Source: Dyadobacter sp. CY261
Lineage (GTDB): Bacteria; Bacteroidota; Bacteroidia; Cytophagales; Spirosomataceae
Reading direction: 5' to 3'
Length of the DNA: 64,000 nt
Assembly: GCF_021440085.1 (NCBI RefSeq)
Contig: NZ_JAKCPW010000006.1
Span: 186,001-250,000, forward strand
Shown: in pieces, positions 52,316 to 60,058 of the stretch
How positions within the stretch are numbered: position 1 is the first letter of the stretch
Layout: each line of letters begins with the position of its first letter
Made by a program: the position numbers and the translations under genes
The notes under the pieces: model-generated
Databases searched by the model: none
What the model saw: only the letters and a program-made list of their open reading frames with translations
What the model was told of the DNA's origin: nothing

Positions 52316-54411
52316 GATACCTTGATCCAACCGCCCGTCCACAAACTATCGCGCGCCGCCAGAGTTGCCTGGCTTGAATTCCATATTGCTTCGGGAGGCA
52401 TTAAAGGACTATATTGATTTGCAATACACTCGAACAACGCACCGAACTGTTCTTGATGCCCCTTACCAGCCGATGATTTTAGCCTATCAAATCCTGGAAA
52501 ACCATATCCCTTAAGCACTTTAAAGTCATCTAAAACCAACGTCCTTCCGAGCGAATGCACTTCAATGCGCTCCTTTGGATAACTAGTATGCCCGTTCGAA
52601 AAATAATGTACTACTCCCGTGGACCCATTGGCGAGACGCAGCATAACAGTCGCATTTCCAGAACTCATACGATCGTCAGCTCTCAACGCGTTTGTGCACA
52701 CCTCGGCCACCTTGCTTCGGGTTATCCACGCGATCAGATCAATAAAATGACAGGCCTCTCCGATCAACCTCCCTCCGCCCCGGGCGCTGTCATGTACCCA
52801 GGCATGTCCGGGAATGTGGCCCGCATTTACCGTAATGACCACATTCATTGGCGCATCGCCCAAAAGTTCGCGCATCTTTACCACCTGCGGAGCGTGTCTT
52901 CTATTAAACCCCACGGTGATAGAAACCGGGCGTTCTGCTTCATGAAGCGCCGATTTGACGGCTACCACTCCATTAGCGTCAATACTTAGCGGTTTTTCTA
53001 CAAATACGTGTTTTCCCGCCCTTAATGCCTCCGCGGCAATTTTGGCATGGCTGTCATGCCGGGTTGCGATGATGACCAAGTTGACATCATCATCTTCCAA
53101 AACTACATGATAATTGCTCGTTGCATACGGAATGCCATGCTTAGAAGCCAACTCTGAGGCTGTTAAACCGCTCGAACTTGAGATATATTTAATATACTTC
53201 CCTTGAAGGCAGGGCAATAATGTCATTCGCACAAAGTTTCCGGCACCGATGATCGCCACAACTATCTTTTGATGTGAGGGCGGGTTGCTGCTATTCGCAA
53301 CGATAGTCGCATCAATTTCGCATTTCACGTCATAGTCGATCAAAATACCAAGCGATGTATTCATCCCCTCATAGATTCGCTCACAGTCGGTCAATGGAAT
53401 GACGTCCGTTACCAGATTTTTGACGTTCAAAGCCCCGGTAGCCAACAACCGAAGGATTTCCTGAAAATTGCGGTTTTCCGTCCAGCGAACGTAAGGCAGC
53501 GGATAATCTGAGCCGTTTTCTTCATAATTATGATCGTAGCGCCCCGGTCCATAAGAACAGGAAACCTGAAATGTCAGCTCTTTCTGATAAAAATCGGCCC
53601 GGCTCAAATACAAGGGAACATCTCCGATCAGCACTATTTTTGCTCGTTTCCGGCAAATCGCCGAAGCCATTGAAATAACATCATTGGATCTGGTATAAGC
53701 ACTGATAATCACACCATCCACCGCACCAAACCGGTCCAGAAACAACCGATCGTCACCGTTCTGCGGATGTATGACCGGGATGCCTTTCTGCCTGGCAATT
53801 CCACGTCTGCCTTTATCAGGTTCCACACCAATTACCTCGCATCCTTGCGCACGAAGCAGGTCGATAGCCATTAAACCGATCAATCCTAATCCGATCACTG
53901 CAACCTTTTCGCCTAATGCGGGCACCAATAGTCGCACACCATGCAAACCAACTGCACCCAACACCGTAAAGGCCGCCTCGTCATCGGGCACCGAAGCCGG
54001 AATTTTAGCCACCAGATTCACGGGAACGCAAACCATTTCAGCATGCGGCCCATTGCTGATCACCCGGTCGCCGATCACAAAACCCTCCACGCCTTCACCT
54101 ATGGCCACAATTTCCCCGACATTGCAATACCCCAGCGGCATCAACTGATCCAGCCGCCGAAGCACGGTGCGGGTCGTTTTCCAGAGCCCGTCGGTTTTAA
54201 TTTTATCTAAAACGAGACGGAGTCTTTGCGGCTGTTGTCTGGCCTTGAGCAAAAAATTGGCCCTGCTGAATTCGATCAGCATTCGTTCGGTGCCTGTTGA
54301 AACAAGGCTTTTATGACTTTTGATGAGCAGGCAGCCCTTTCGGGCAAGCGGTACGGGGACCTCCAATAGTAATGTCTCCCCGCTCCGGAGATTCTGGACA
54401 AGCTGTTTCAT
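52312..54411 (-). CDS. Bi-domain protein: zinc-type alcohol dehydrogenase fused to Gfo/Idh/MocA oxidoreductase
   Basis: A 699-residue fusion. Residues 1-360 form a medium-chain dehydrogenase (LGYCNVGEIVAIGEGVEGFVIGDRV; Rossmann motif VAVIGLGLIGLMAIDLL). Residues about 380-699 form a Gfo/Idh/MocA enzyme (VVAIIGAGNFVRMTLLP; HVFVEKPLSID; GGGRLIGEACHFIDL). Two nucleotide-binding sites in one chain suggest two-step redox editing of a sugar, probably a nucleotide sugar for polysaccharide synthesis. First gene of a three-gene operon with the heparinase-like protein and GT4. Confidence 0.9.
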   Translation of the reverse strand: MKQLVQNLRSGETLLLEVPVPLARKGCLLIKSHKSLVSTGTERMLIEFSRANFLLKARQQPQRLRLVLDKIKTDGLWKTTRTVLRRLDQLMPLGYCNVGEIVAIGEGVEGFVIGDRVISNGPHAEMVCVPVNLVAKIPASVPDDEAAFTVLGAVGLHGVRLLVPALGEKVAVIGLGLIGLMAIDLLRAQGCEVIGVEPDKGRRGIARQKGIPVIHPQNGDDRLFLDRFGAVDGVIISAYTRSNDVISMASAICRKRAKIVLIGDVPLYLSRADFYQKELTFQVSCSYGPGRYDHNYEENGSDYPLPYVRWTENRNFQEILRLLATGALNVKNLVTDVIPLTDCERIYEGMNTSLGILIDYDVKCEIDATIVANSSNPPSHQKIVVAIIGAGNFVRMTLLPCLQGKYIKYISSSSGLTASELASKHGIPYATSNYHVVLEDDDVNLVIIATRHDSHAKIAAEALRAGKHVFVEKPLSIDANGVVAVKSALHEAERPVSITVGFNRRHAPQVVKMRELLGDAPMNVVITVNAGHIPGHAWVHDSARGGGRLIGEACHFIDLIAWITRSKVAEVCTNALRADDRMSSGNATVMLRLANGSTGVVHYFSNGHTSYPKERIEVHSLGRTLVLDDFKVLKGYGFPGFDRLKSSAGKGHQEQFGALFECIANQYSPLMPPEAIWNSSQATLAARDSLWTGGWIKVS

Positions 54412-54483
54412 GGAATGTAGTGTGCTATTCGAGTAAATATCAGACCCTGGAACTCAGTAATAAGCGTAATGAACAAGATTTGA

Positions 54484-54491
54484 TACTTTTG
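54484..54491 (+). promoter_or_regulatory. Candidate -7 box (TACTTTTG)
   Basis: An exact TAnnTTTG match 39 bases before the ATG at 54523. A -33 box is not evident. Confidence 0.4.
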
Positions 54492-54522
54492 GCAAAACCT
54501 AATTAGCATACAATCCTTATCA

Positions 54523-55692
54523 ATGAATATCCGAATGAAAAAGAAGCTGAATGTCGGCATAGTAGGTTACAAGTTTATGGGTCGGGCGCATAGCAATGCC
54601 TGGAAAAAAGCCCCGCTGTTTTTCGATACGCCATCAGTCCCCGTCCTGAAAGTTGCTTGTGGTCGTCACCAGGAATCGCTTTCAGAATTTGCTGATAACT
54701 GGGGTTGGGAAGAAACAGAAACCGACTGGCAGAAACTCGTCAACCGACGCGACATCGACATTATCGACATCGCATTGCCACAAAACCTGCATTATGAGGT
54801 AGCATTAGCCGCGGCAAAGGCCGGCAAGCATATTTTCTGTGAGAAACCGCTTTCGATGGACAGCAGGCAGGCAGCCGAAATGTTGAAAGCATGCCAGGAA
54901 AACGGTGTGAAGCATTACCTCAACCATAATTACCGGAGAACCCCTGCCGTGTCGTTAGCTAAAAAAATGATCGACGAAGGCAAAATCGGCCGCATTTTCC
55001 ATTGGCGTTGCGCCTACCAGCAGGATTGGATCGTTGACCCCTCGTTCCCGCTTACCTGGCAGCTCAAAAAAGAAACAGCCAAGGCCGGCCCGCAATGGGA
55101 CCTCAACTCGCATGCGGTAGACCTCGCTCATTTCCTGGTCGGAGACATTGTTTCCGTTTCAGCACTAACCTCCAATTTTATCAAAGAGCGCCCCATTGCC
55201 GATGAAACCGCCACAGGTAGCCTTTCCGGCGCATCCAAAGGCGACGAAATGGGCGAAGTAACTGTCGAGGACGCCGCACTAATGATGGTCAGATTCGAGA
55301 ATGGGGCGATCGGCTCATTTGAGGCTACAAGATTTGCAACAGGCCGCAAAAACCGTCTCAACTTCGAAATCTACGGTAGCAAAGGTAGTCTTGTTTTCGA
55401 TCTCGAAAGAATGAATGAGTTACAGTACTATTCGAATGAAGATACGAATGGCGAAAAAGGGTTCAGGACCATACTTGCGACCGAATCTATCCACCCTTAC
55501 GCCGGCAACTGGTGGCCCGCCGGACACATTATTGGCTACGAGCACGCATTCGTACATGCGGTAGTTGATTTTCTGGATGCAATCGAAAATAATACTGCAA
55601 TCAAACCAGACTTTGCGGATGGATTAAAAATTATTCAAGTGCTGGAAGCCGGGTTGCGCTCGGCGGACAGCGGCGCCGCGGTGCAGTTATAA
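54523..55692 (+). CDS. Gfo/Idh/MocA family oxidoreductase
   Basis: A 389-residue cytoplasmic enzyme with Rossmann motif VGIVGYKFMGRAHSNAW and the sugar-site motif HIFCEKPLSMD near residue 108. No signal peptide. It resembles sugar or inositol dehydrogenases of this family; the substrate is unknown. The start could be the ATG at 54535. It is divergent from the polysaccharide trio and so may be part of the same function. Confidence 0.88.
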   Translation: MNIRMKKKLNVGIVGYKFMGRAHSNAWKKAPLFFDTPSVPVLKVACGRHQESLSEFADNWGWEETETDWQKLVNRRDIDIIDIALPQNLHYEVALAAAKAGKHIFCEKPLSMDSRQAAEMLKACQENGVKHYLNHNYRRTPAVSLAKKMIDEGKIGRIFHWRCAYQQDWIVDPSFPLTWQLKKETAKAGPQWDLNSHAVDLAHFLVGDIVSVSALTSNFIKERPIADETATGSLSGASKGDEMGEVTVEDAALMMVRFENGAIGSFEATRFATGRKNRLNFEIYGSKGSLVFDLERMNELQYYSNEDTNGEKGFRTILATESIHPYAGNWWPAGHIIGYEHAFVHAVVDFLDAIENNTAIKPDFADGLKIIQVLEAGLRSADSGAAVQL

Positions 55693-55707
55693 TTTTAAGC
55701 TTTAATC

Positions 55708-55775
55708 AAAGGAGTAAAGGGGAGAGTTCAGGCCAGCTGCATTACTGGTCCTTTGTTCTTTTACTTTACTCCTTT
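55708..55775 (+). terminator. Candidate terminator with long loop
   Basis: Inverted 12-base arms AAAGGAGTAAAG (55708-55719) and CTTTACTCCTTT (55764-55775) followed by more T. The 44-base loop has its own small hairpin (GGCCAG with CTGGTC). The right arm overlaps the end of the convergent gene. Confidence 0.4.
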
Positions 55776-56906
55776 TTTAACATCCGCATTAGATTGCCTT
55801 AACAGCAGTAATTCCACCTGCCCATCAACGCCATCTTTCCCTTCCTCATAACCCATATGACGCATGATCAGCTTTCCCTTCGAGTCAAGTAGTATCCAAA
55901 CCGGGATTGCAGAAATATCATATTCTTTGTCCAACCTAGCTATTGATGAAGCGTCAGCAACAAGCAGCTGATCCCACGGCATTTTTTCACTTACCAGGGC
56001 TTTTTGCCACTGGTCTTCTTTCTCATCTATCGAAATGCTGGTAATGGCGAGCATTTGTTCGTTCCCTCTTAAAAGTCTTTTGAGCTGAGGAATTTCTTTA
56101 CGACACGGCGCACACCAGCTTGCCCAGAAGACGACAAGATGATAAGGCGCCTTGTTCTGCTTGATACCGGTAATGAAGCTACCCGTCGGGGTTTTCAGCT
56201 TTATCTTCGGAAATCCTGCGTTTGCCTGATCTTCGGCATTCAGGTAACCGATGGTCTTTATGTAGGCGGTATGTGTGCTTAATGCAGGAGAGAACAGCGA
56301 AATCAAGCTCCTCAATTGTGCGGTATCTATATGGGATCTATTGGCGTACAATGTTTCCAATAACTCAATCGATGAAGGATAACGGGTAATGACCGATTTG
56401 TTGTATTTTAAATCCTCAGGTGTCTGGCCGACTTTGAGCCGGGGATGCTGGAAACTAACCAACGTTTGTTTGCCTAACTCCTCAATTATAAAAATTACTT
56501 CTTCGCCCCGATTTCGTTTTATGATGGTGTCCAATACAAGCTCCATCTTGCCAGGCTCTGCATAGAATGCACTTTCCCCATAATTCTTGTGGATCGGATT
56601 CCGAAAACCAATAATACGGTGTGGCCATGACGAGTCTCCGGTTTCATAATAAATACTGGCGCGGAACGGAAATCCCGAGGTGTCCGCCGCTTTATCAAAA
56701 CTGAACTTGCCATTGGTGACCCGGCTCGAATCTACAAACAACCTTGTCTCCCAATTTTTGAGATAGACTTTGCGGCCTTCAAGGAACGTATCCGCACTTT
56801 TCAAATCCCCGGTAATTGTCCTTGCCCTGTCATGGGTACAGCCCCATAACAGGAACAGCGGCATCAAAACGTCAATTACCAGCAGTGCGTAAATTTTCAT
56901 AGCCAT
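55761..56906 (-). CDS. Thiol-disulfide oxidoreductase lipoprotein (TlpA/ResA-like)
   Basis: A 381-residue product. A lipoprotein signal ends LFLLWGC; the N-terminal half is a beta-rich domain common in Bacteroidota redoxins; the C-terminal thioredoxin fold has the active site WASWCAPCRKEIP. It likely reduces disulfides in the periplasm, for example in cytochrome c or envelope protein folding. The start is ATG 56906 or, more likely, 56900 (MKIYALLVI). Confidence 0.88.
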   Translation of the reverse strand: MAMKIYALLVIDVLMPLFLLWGCTHDRARTITGDLKSADTFLEGRKVYLKNWETRLFVDSSRVTNGKFSFDKAADTSGFPFRASIYYETGDSSWPHRIIGFRNPIHKNYGESAFYAEPGKMELVLDTIIKRNRGEEVIFIIEELGKQTLVSFQHPRLKVGQTPEDLKYNKSVITRYPSSIELLETLYANRSHIDTAQLRSLISLFSPALSTHTAYIKTIGYLNAEDQANAGFPKIKLKTPTGSFITGIKQNKAPYHLVVFWASWCAPCRKEIPQLKRLLRGNEQMLAITSISIDEKEDQWQKALVSEKMPWDQLLVADASSIARLDKEYDISAIPVWILLDSKGKLIMRHMGYEEGKDGVDGQVELLLLRQSNADVKKGVK

Positions 56907-56974
56907 AGCATTTAGTAAACATTCGTTTCCTAAAATACAGCAAGATTTATATATAATATAACTTTATATGAAAT

Positions 56975-57259
56975 TTAATTTCTCTTTTCCAATAAATCCA
57001 TCAATCTGGCCAGTTTTAGCATCTCGTCCGACAATGCCGACCAGCTTTCCATATCCAACCGAGTGCTAGCTTCTACACTTCGAACATGCTCCTCGATCGT
57101 ATCGGTAATTCCTGTACCATTGCCGGTAGAGATATGGGACAATGTAGTCATGATACTATTTAATGCGGAGCTCAGGTTCAGGTTCTGGCGGATGATATGG
57201 TTATTTTGTTGGGTAATAAGCCATTGGCTTTTTACGAGGAACATTTCGAGATGTGTCAT
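56975..57259 (-). CDS. Small helical protein next to the integration site, unknown function
   Basis: A 94-residue frame from the ATG at 57259: hydrophilic and mostly helical (QWLITQQNNHIIRQNLNLSSALNSIM ... DEMLKLARLMDLLEKRN). A longer frame to 57355 runs into the tRNA terminator and is not used. No motif is recognised; it could belong to the host side of the integration point. Confidence 0.45.
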   Translation of the reverse strand: MTHLEMFLVKSQWLITQQNNHIIRQNLNLSSALNSIMTTLSHISTGNGTGITDTIEEHVRSVEASTRLDMESWSALSDEMLKLARLMDLLEKRN

Positions 57260-57346
57260 TTCTTCGAAGATTAAGGTGATAAAATAGGAACACGTCAAAT
57301 GAAGAAGATAGCAATGCCAGGTTGCCTTAGGGACGGAATAAAACGA

Positions 57347-57374
57347 AAAAAGCATCGATTTCTCGATGCTTTTT
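57347..57374 (-). terminator. Terminator of the tRNA-Val gene remnant
   Basis: A 12-bp stem (57347-57358 with 57363-57374) with a TTTC loop (GAAA on the minus strand), abutting the tRNA 3' end. Read on the minus strand it ends in a T-run. Confidence 0.8.
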
Positions 57375-57375
57375 G

Positions 57376-57421
57376 TGGGAGTTGAGGGATTCGAACCCCC
57401 GACCCTCTGCTTGTAAGGCAG
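57376..57421 (-). other. Attachment site: 3' fragment of a tRNA-Val(TAC) gene
   Basis: On the minus strand these 46 bases are the anticodon arm (loop CTTACAA, anticodon TAC), variable loop, T-arm (TTCGAAT loop) and the 3' acceptor strand AACTCCC plus A. At base 57422 the match fails (position 27 cannot pair with 43), and no D-arm or 5' acceptor GGGAGTT follows. So the gene is cut in the anticodon stem, next to an integrase: the classic product of integration into a tRNA gene. The rebuilt full tRNA should lie at the far end of the element, outside the window. Confidence 0.8.
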
Positions 57422-57430
57422 CAGATTTCC

Positions 57431-57450
57431 GTATCGATATGTATCGATAC
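57431..57450. repeat. Tandem 10-mers GTATCGATAT/GTATCGATAC by the attachment site
   Basis: Two adjacent copies, each containing the palindrome TATCGATA, 10 bases inside the element end. They are candidate binding sites for integrase or an excision factor. Confidence 0.5.
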
Positions 57451-57524
57451 AGTTTTATATAAATTGATTATCAGGATGTTATAAATAATATTTCAACAAA
57501 AAGAATCACAATAATTCGAAATTT

Positions 57525-57556
57525 TTGTGCAAATATTGTGCAAACATTTAGATTTG
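57525..57556 (+). promoter_or_regulatory. Integrase promoter with overlapping direct repeats
   Basis: TTG (57525-57527), 21 bases, then TAGATTTG (57549-57556). Between the boxes lie two copies of TTGTGCAAA (57525-57533 and 57536-57544), which could be sites for self-repression. The -7 box is only 5 bases from the ATG at 57562, so a transcript from it would have nearly no leader. Confidence 0.55.
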
Positions 57557-57561
57557 CATTT

Positions 57562-58776
57562 ATGAAAACGAACGTCGTAATCTCCCTGGATACTCGCCGA
57601 GAAAAAAATGATGGAACGTTTCCGATCATTCTGCGACTTGGCCATAATGGACAAACTACGGGCATACCACTTGGCATCAGCGTTAATGAAGCCGACTGGG
57701 ATTCCAAAAAGCGCTCAATTAAGAGGAGCTACAAAGGTGTAACCTCGGTTACCAGGCTGAACAACCAAATCGAAAAGACCAAAGCCGATGCGATGGACGT
57801 CATTTTTAAACTGCATGAAGCCGGAGTTCTTCAGACACTTTCCATTACCTCGCTTAAAGGCAGAATTACGAAGAAAGAGGCTCATGACTCGTTTTTTCAA
57901 TTCGCAAACCAATGTGTTGACGACCTAATCAAAACCCACCAAATCGGCACGGCAAGATCCTACAAAGGATTGGTCAGTGTTTTAAAAGACTACCGACAAG
58001 GAAAGGACTTACTATTCCGGGAGATTACGTACGACTTCCTTTCGAGGTTCGAAATTCACCACAAAAGTAAAGGTAACGGCCTGAATGGTTTGTCGGTGTA
58101 CATGAGGGCGATCCGTGCAATTTTTAACAAAGCCATTAAGTTCGGCATTGCCGAAAAAGACCAATATCCATTTGATGAGTACAAAATCAAAAGCTCGCCG
58201 ACTGAGAAGCGTGCTTTGGACGGCGATTTACTAAAACGAATTATCTCACTCGATCTCCCCACCGATCACCCTTGCTTCAACACACGCAATTATTTCGTTG
58301 CAAGCTACATGATGTATGGAATGAACTTTGCGGATATGGCCTATTTGGGAAAGGAAGATATAGGGAATGGGCGGGTTAGATATCGACGGAAAAAGACCCG
58401 GAAGGTTTATGACATAAAGATCACCCCCCTGCTCGAAAGCATATTGACGTACTACATTGAGCAAAATCCAGATTCTGAGTTTGTGTTTCCCATCTTGAAG
58501 CGATCTACACCCGCTCTTCGTGAAAAAGATATTCAATGGGCTCGCAAACGGTATAACCAAAAGCTAAAAGACCTGGCGTCATTGTGCGGAATAGAATCTA
58601 AATTGACAAGTTATGTGAGCAGACACTCATTTGCGACGCAAGCAATGCTGCGCGACGTTCCATTAACCGCGATTAGCACCATGCTTGGCCATTCTAGTTT
58701 GAAGACCACTGAAATCTATCTAAAAGCTCTTCCAGCAAATGTTCTTGATGATTACAACGAGAAAATCCTAACATAA
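57562..58776 (+). CDS. int: Tyrosine recombinase / integrase (CTnDOT-like)
   Basis: A 404-residue site-specific recombinase. The N-terminal arm-binding domain starts VVISLDTRREKNDGTFPIILRL, a SAM-like core-binding domain spans about 95-200, and the catalytic domain follows. Box II shows Arg354 (SRHSFAT), then His377 (LGHSSLKTTEIYL) and the nucleophile Tyr386. The first catalytic Arg position appears to be Tyr (MMYGMNFADMAYL); CTnDOT integrase is also known to lack this Arg. It catalyses entry and exit at the tRNA-Val site. The ATG at 57562 is preferred over a GTG at 57538. Confidence 0.92.
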   Translation: MKTNVVISLDTRREKNDGTFPIILRLGHNGQTTGIPLGISVNEADWDSKKRSIKRSYKGVTSVTRLNNQIEKTKADAMDVIFKLHEAGVLQTLSITSLKGRITKKEAHDSFFQFANQCVDDLIKTHQIGTARSYKGLVSVLKDYRQGKDLLFREITYDFLSRFEIHHKSKGNGLNGLSVYMRAIRAIFNKAIKFGIAEKDQYPFDEYKIKSSPTEKRALDGDLLKRIISLDLPTDHPCFNTRNYFVASYMMYGMNFADMAYLGKEDIGNGRVRYRRKKTRKVYDIKITPLLESILTYYIEQNPDSEFVFPILKRSTPALREKDIQWARKRYNQKLKDLASLCGIESKLTSYVSRHSFATQAMLRDVPLTAISTMLGHSSLKTTEIYLKALPANVLDDYNEKILT

Positions 58777-58780
58777 AGAC

Positions 58781-58808
58781 AAGCCTTCATGTTAAATGAA
58801 GCTTTTTT
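58781..58808 (+). terminator. Terminator after the integrase gene
   Basis: A hairpin CTTCAT/ATGAAG extended by AAG/CTT around a bulged C, followed by a run of six T. Confidence 0.6.
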
Positions 58809-58932
58809 AGGACTGATGCTGAGTAAGCTGAGTGAATTACAGGTCATCTGTGCGCAACATCCCTGCAAGGTTGTGACATTTTTCCGAGAAAGGCATGGCA
58901 TAGAACTACAAACATCAATTGTACACTTCTGA
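58789..58932 (+). CDS. Possible 47-residue protein downstream of the integrase
   Basis: A frame from ATG 58789 to TGA 58932 with a helical N-terminus (LGLMLSKLSELQVICAQ) and basic middle. Its start lies inside the integrase terminator, which weakens the case; an inner ATG at 58816 would give 38 residues. No motif is recognised. Confidence 0.25.
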   Translation: MLNEAFLGLMLSKLSELQVICAQHPCKVVTFFRERHGIELQTSIVHF

Positions 58933-58949
58933 AAAAAGGATCGAGATCT

Positions 58950-59651
58950 TTATAAATCAATCTTGTTAGGTGGTGTCAATCCTAATTTTTTCCACCGGTC
59001 GTAGAGGTTCTGTACTGTACTGAGATGCCAGTTACCTCCTCTATATGTAGGAATCTCAAGATTATTCAATGCCTCTGCAAGAACCCGGTATGATTTAACA
59101 GGATTCTCTGCATGGATTTTGGCAACGACCTCATGCATAGTTTTTGCAAACTGGTCGGCGTTTTCTGTTCGAGTCAGTATCGATTTGCTCAGCGGATCTT
59201 CGGTAGACAAAATAGAAGACACGGTTGCTGATATCAGGGATGAAATTTCAAGGCTTTCTGCTGGCTTATCCTTCGTGATAAACCGAAAATCAGGATCTTT
59301 CGAAAGCGCAACTAGATTATAGCCAGCGATTGGGTTTCCACCTATGATAGCACTTTTCACATCCGAAAGACTTTCATCAAGGATTAAAGGTTTTTTGCGA
59401 CGGCCATGAGTCCGCATTAAAATGCTCACACTTCCCACAGAGCTCGAAAGTTCGACACCACCTGCCGAAACATGATCCATGAACTTCTTTGTCTCTTCAT
59501 CTAATTGTTGCCCCTGAGCGATAGATGATAAGCTGCTTTCAAGTCGGACCGATTCCTTCTCAATTTCACTTCGTAACTCATCGGTGCCCTCAATTTCCTC
59601 AATAATTGATAGAGCCCCCTGACGCCGATTTGATATCCTCGCCTTAGCCAT
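58950..59651 (-). CDS. Unknown protein with a C-terminal segment like serine-recombinase DNA-binding domains
   Basis: A 233-residue cytoplasmic protein on the opposite strand to its neighbours. Residues 1-110 are charged and helical (MAKARISNRRQGALSIIEEIEG). The last about 45 residues (SYRVLAEALNNLEIPTYRGGNWHLSTVQNLYDRW) resemble the 'Recombinase' domain found after serine recombinase catalytic domains, but there is no catalytic resolvase domain here. It may be a DNA-binding regulator or accessory factor of the element. Start ATG 59651; a longer frame to 59687 is possible. Confidence is for a real gene, not the function. Confidence 0.7.
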   Translation of the reverse strand: MAKARISNRRQGALSIIEEIEGTDELRSEIEKESVRLESSLSSIAQGQQLDEETKKFMDHVSAGGVELSSSVGSVSILMRTHGRRKKPLILDESLSDVKSAIIGGNPIAGYNLVALSKDPDFRFITKDKPAESLEISSLISATVSSILSTEDPLSKSILTRTENADQFAKTMHEVVAKIHAENPVKSYRVLAEALNNLEIPTYRGGNWHLSTVQNLYDRWKKLGLTPPNKIDL

Positions 59652-59726
59652 AATGTTACCGAATCTATTTAATCCTGTAAATATCAATCAATCCGAAAAA
59701 ACACCAAAAAAAGTTTTCGGCGACAC

Positions 59727-59785
59727 TTGTTATATTCAAACAGTTTAATACATTTGCAACTGTACTAGTTAACCAGTTTAATACA
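59727..59785 (+). promoter_or_regulatory. Divergent control region: promoter plus direct and inverted repeats
   Basis: A clean promoter, TTG (59727-59729), 19 bases, TACATTTG (59749-59756). The 12-mer CAGTTTAATACA occurs at 59741-59752, over the -7 box, and again at 59774-59785 after the start of transcription. An inverted pair ACTGTA/TACAGT (59759-59764 and 59782-59787) overlaps the second copy. This is the layout of a repressor-controlled promoter. Confidence 0.6.
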
Positions 59786-59802
59786 GTCTAAAAAAGTAAA
59801 TT

Positions 59803-59970
59803 ATGGAACCAAGAGAACCGAATGAAGACGCTATCGAGCGTATGCGACAGGAAGGTGCTACACAGGACAAAAACAACCCTCAGCGCTTCGAAGATCGAAA
59901 CGGCAGAACAGTTGGCTACGCAGAGGACGGAAAAGTTAAAATTGAAAACGGTCAGTGGGAAAATGCATAG
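59803..59970 (+). CDS. Very small hydrophilic protein of the element
   Basis: A 55-residue frame from ATG 59803 to TAG 59970, about 40 bases after a strong promoter and 3 bases before a perfect hairpin. It is rich in Glu, Asp, Asn and Gly (MEPREPNEDAIERMRQEGA; RFEDRNGRTVGYAEDGKVKI), with no Cys or membrane part. The end YAEDGKVKIENGQW looks like a beta-hairpin. Its position under the regulated promoter suggests an early or regulatory protein such as a small inhibitor; there is no direct evidence. Confidence 0.6.
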   Translation: MEPREPNEDAIERMRQEGATQDKNNPQRFEDRNGRTVGYAEDGKVKIENGQWENA

Positions 59971-59973
59971 CAT

Positions 59974-60009
59974 TTTTTGTACGGAGGGCAGTAGCCCTCC
60001 GTACAAAAA
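59974..60009. other. Perfect 16-bp hairpin after the small gene
   Basis: Arms 59974-59989 and 59994-60009 pair perfectly around AGTA. The arm ends are T-rich on the left and A-rich on the right, so on neither strand does a T-run follow the stem as in a normal terminator. It may still stop transcription, protect RNA 3' ends, or serve as a DNA/RNA protein site. Confidence 0.75.
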
Positions 60010-60058
60010 GACCAAAATGCTCGGAAGGAAGACGTTACATAATTATGATTTCGGTTTA

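Noticed and set aside
57376..57421. Intact tRNA gene, or a tRNA-Thr(TGT) on the plus strand
   Set aside because: The T-loop TTCGAAT reads properly only on the minus strand, giving anticodon TAC (Val). The D-arm and 5' acceptor strand are missing, so it is a fragment.
59822..60016. N-terminal part of a 206-residue frame
   Set aside because: It overlaps the 55-residue gene at 59803 in another frame and crosses the perfect hairpin; it looks like a shadow, so a later start was used.
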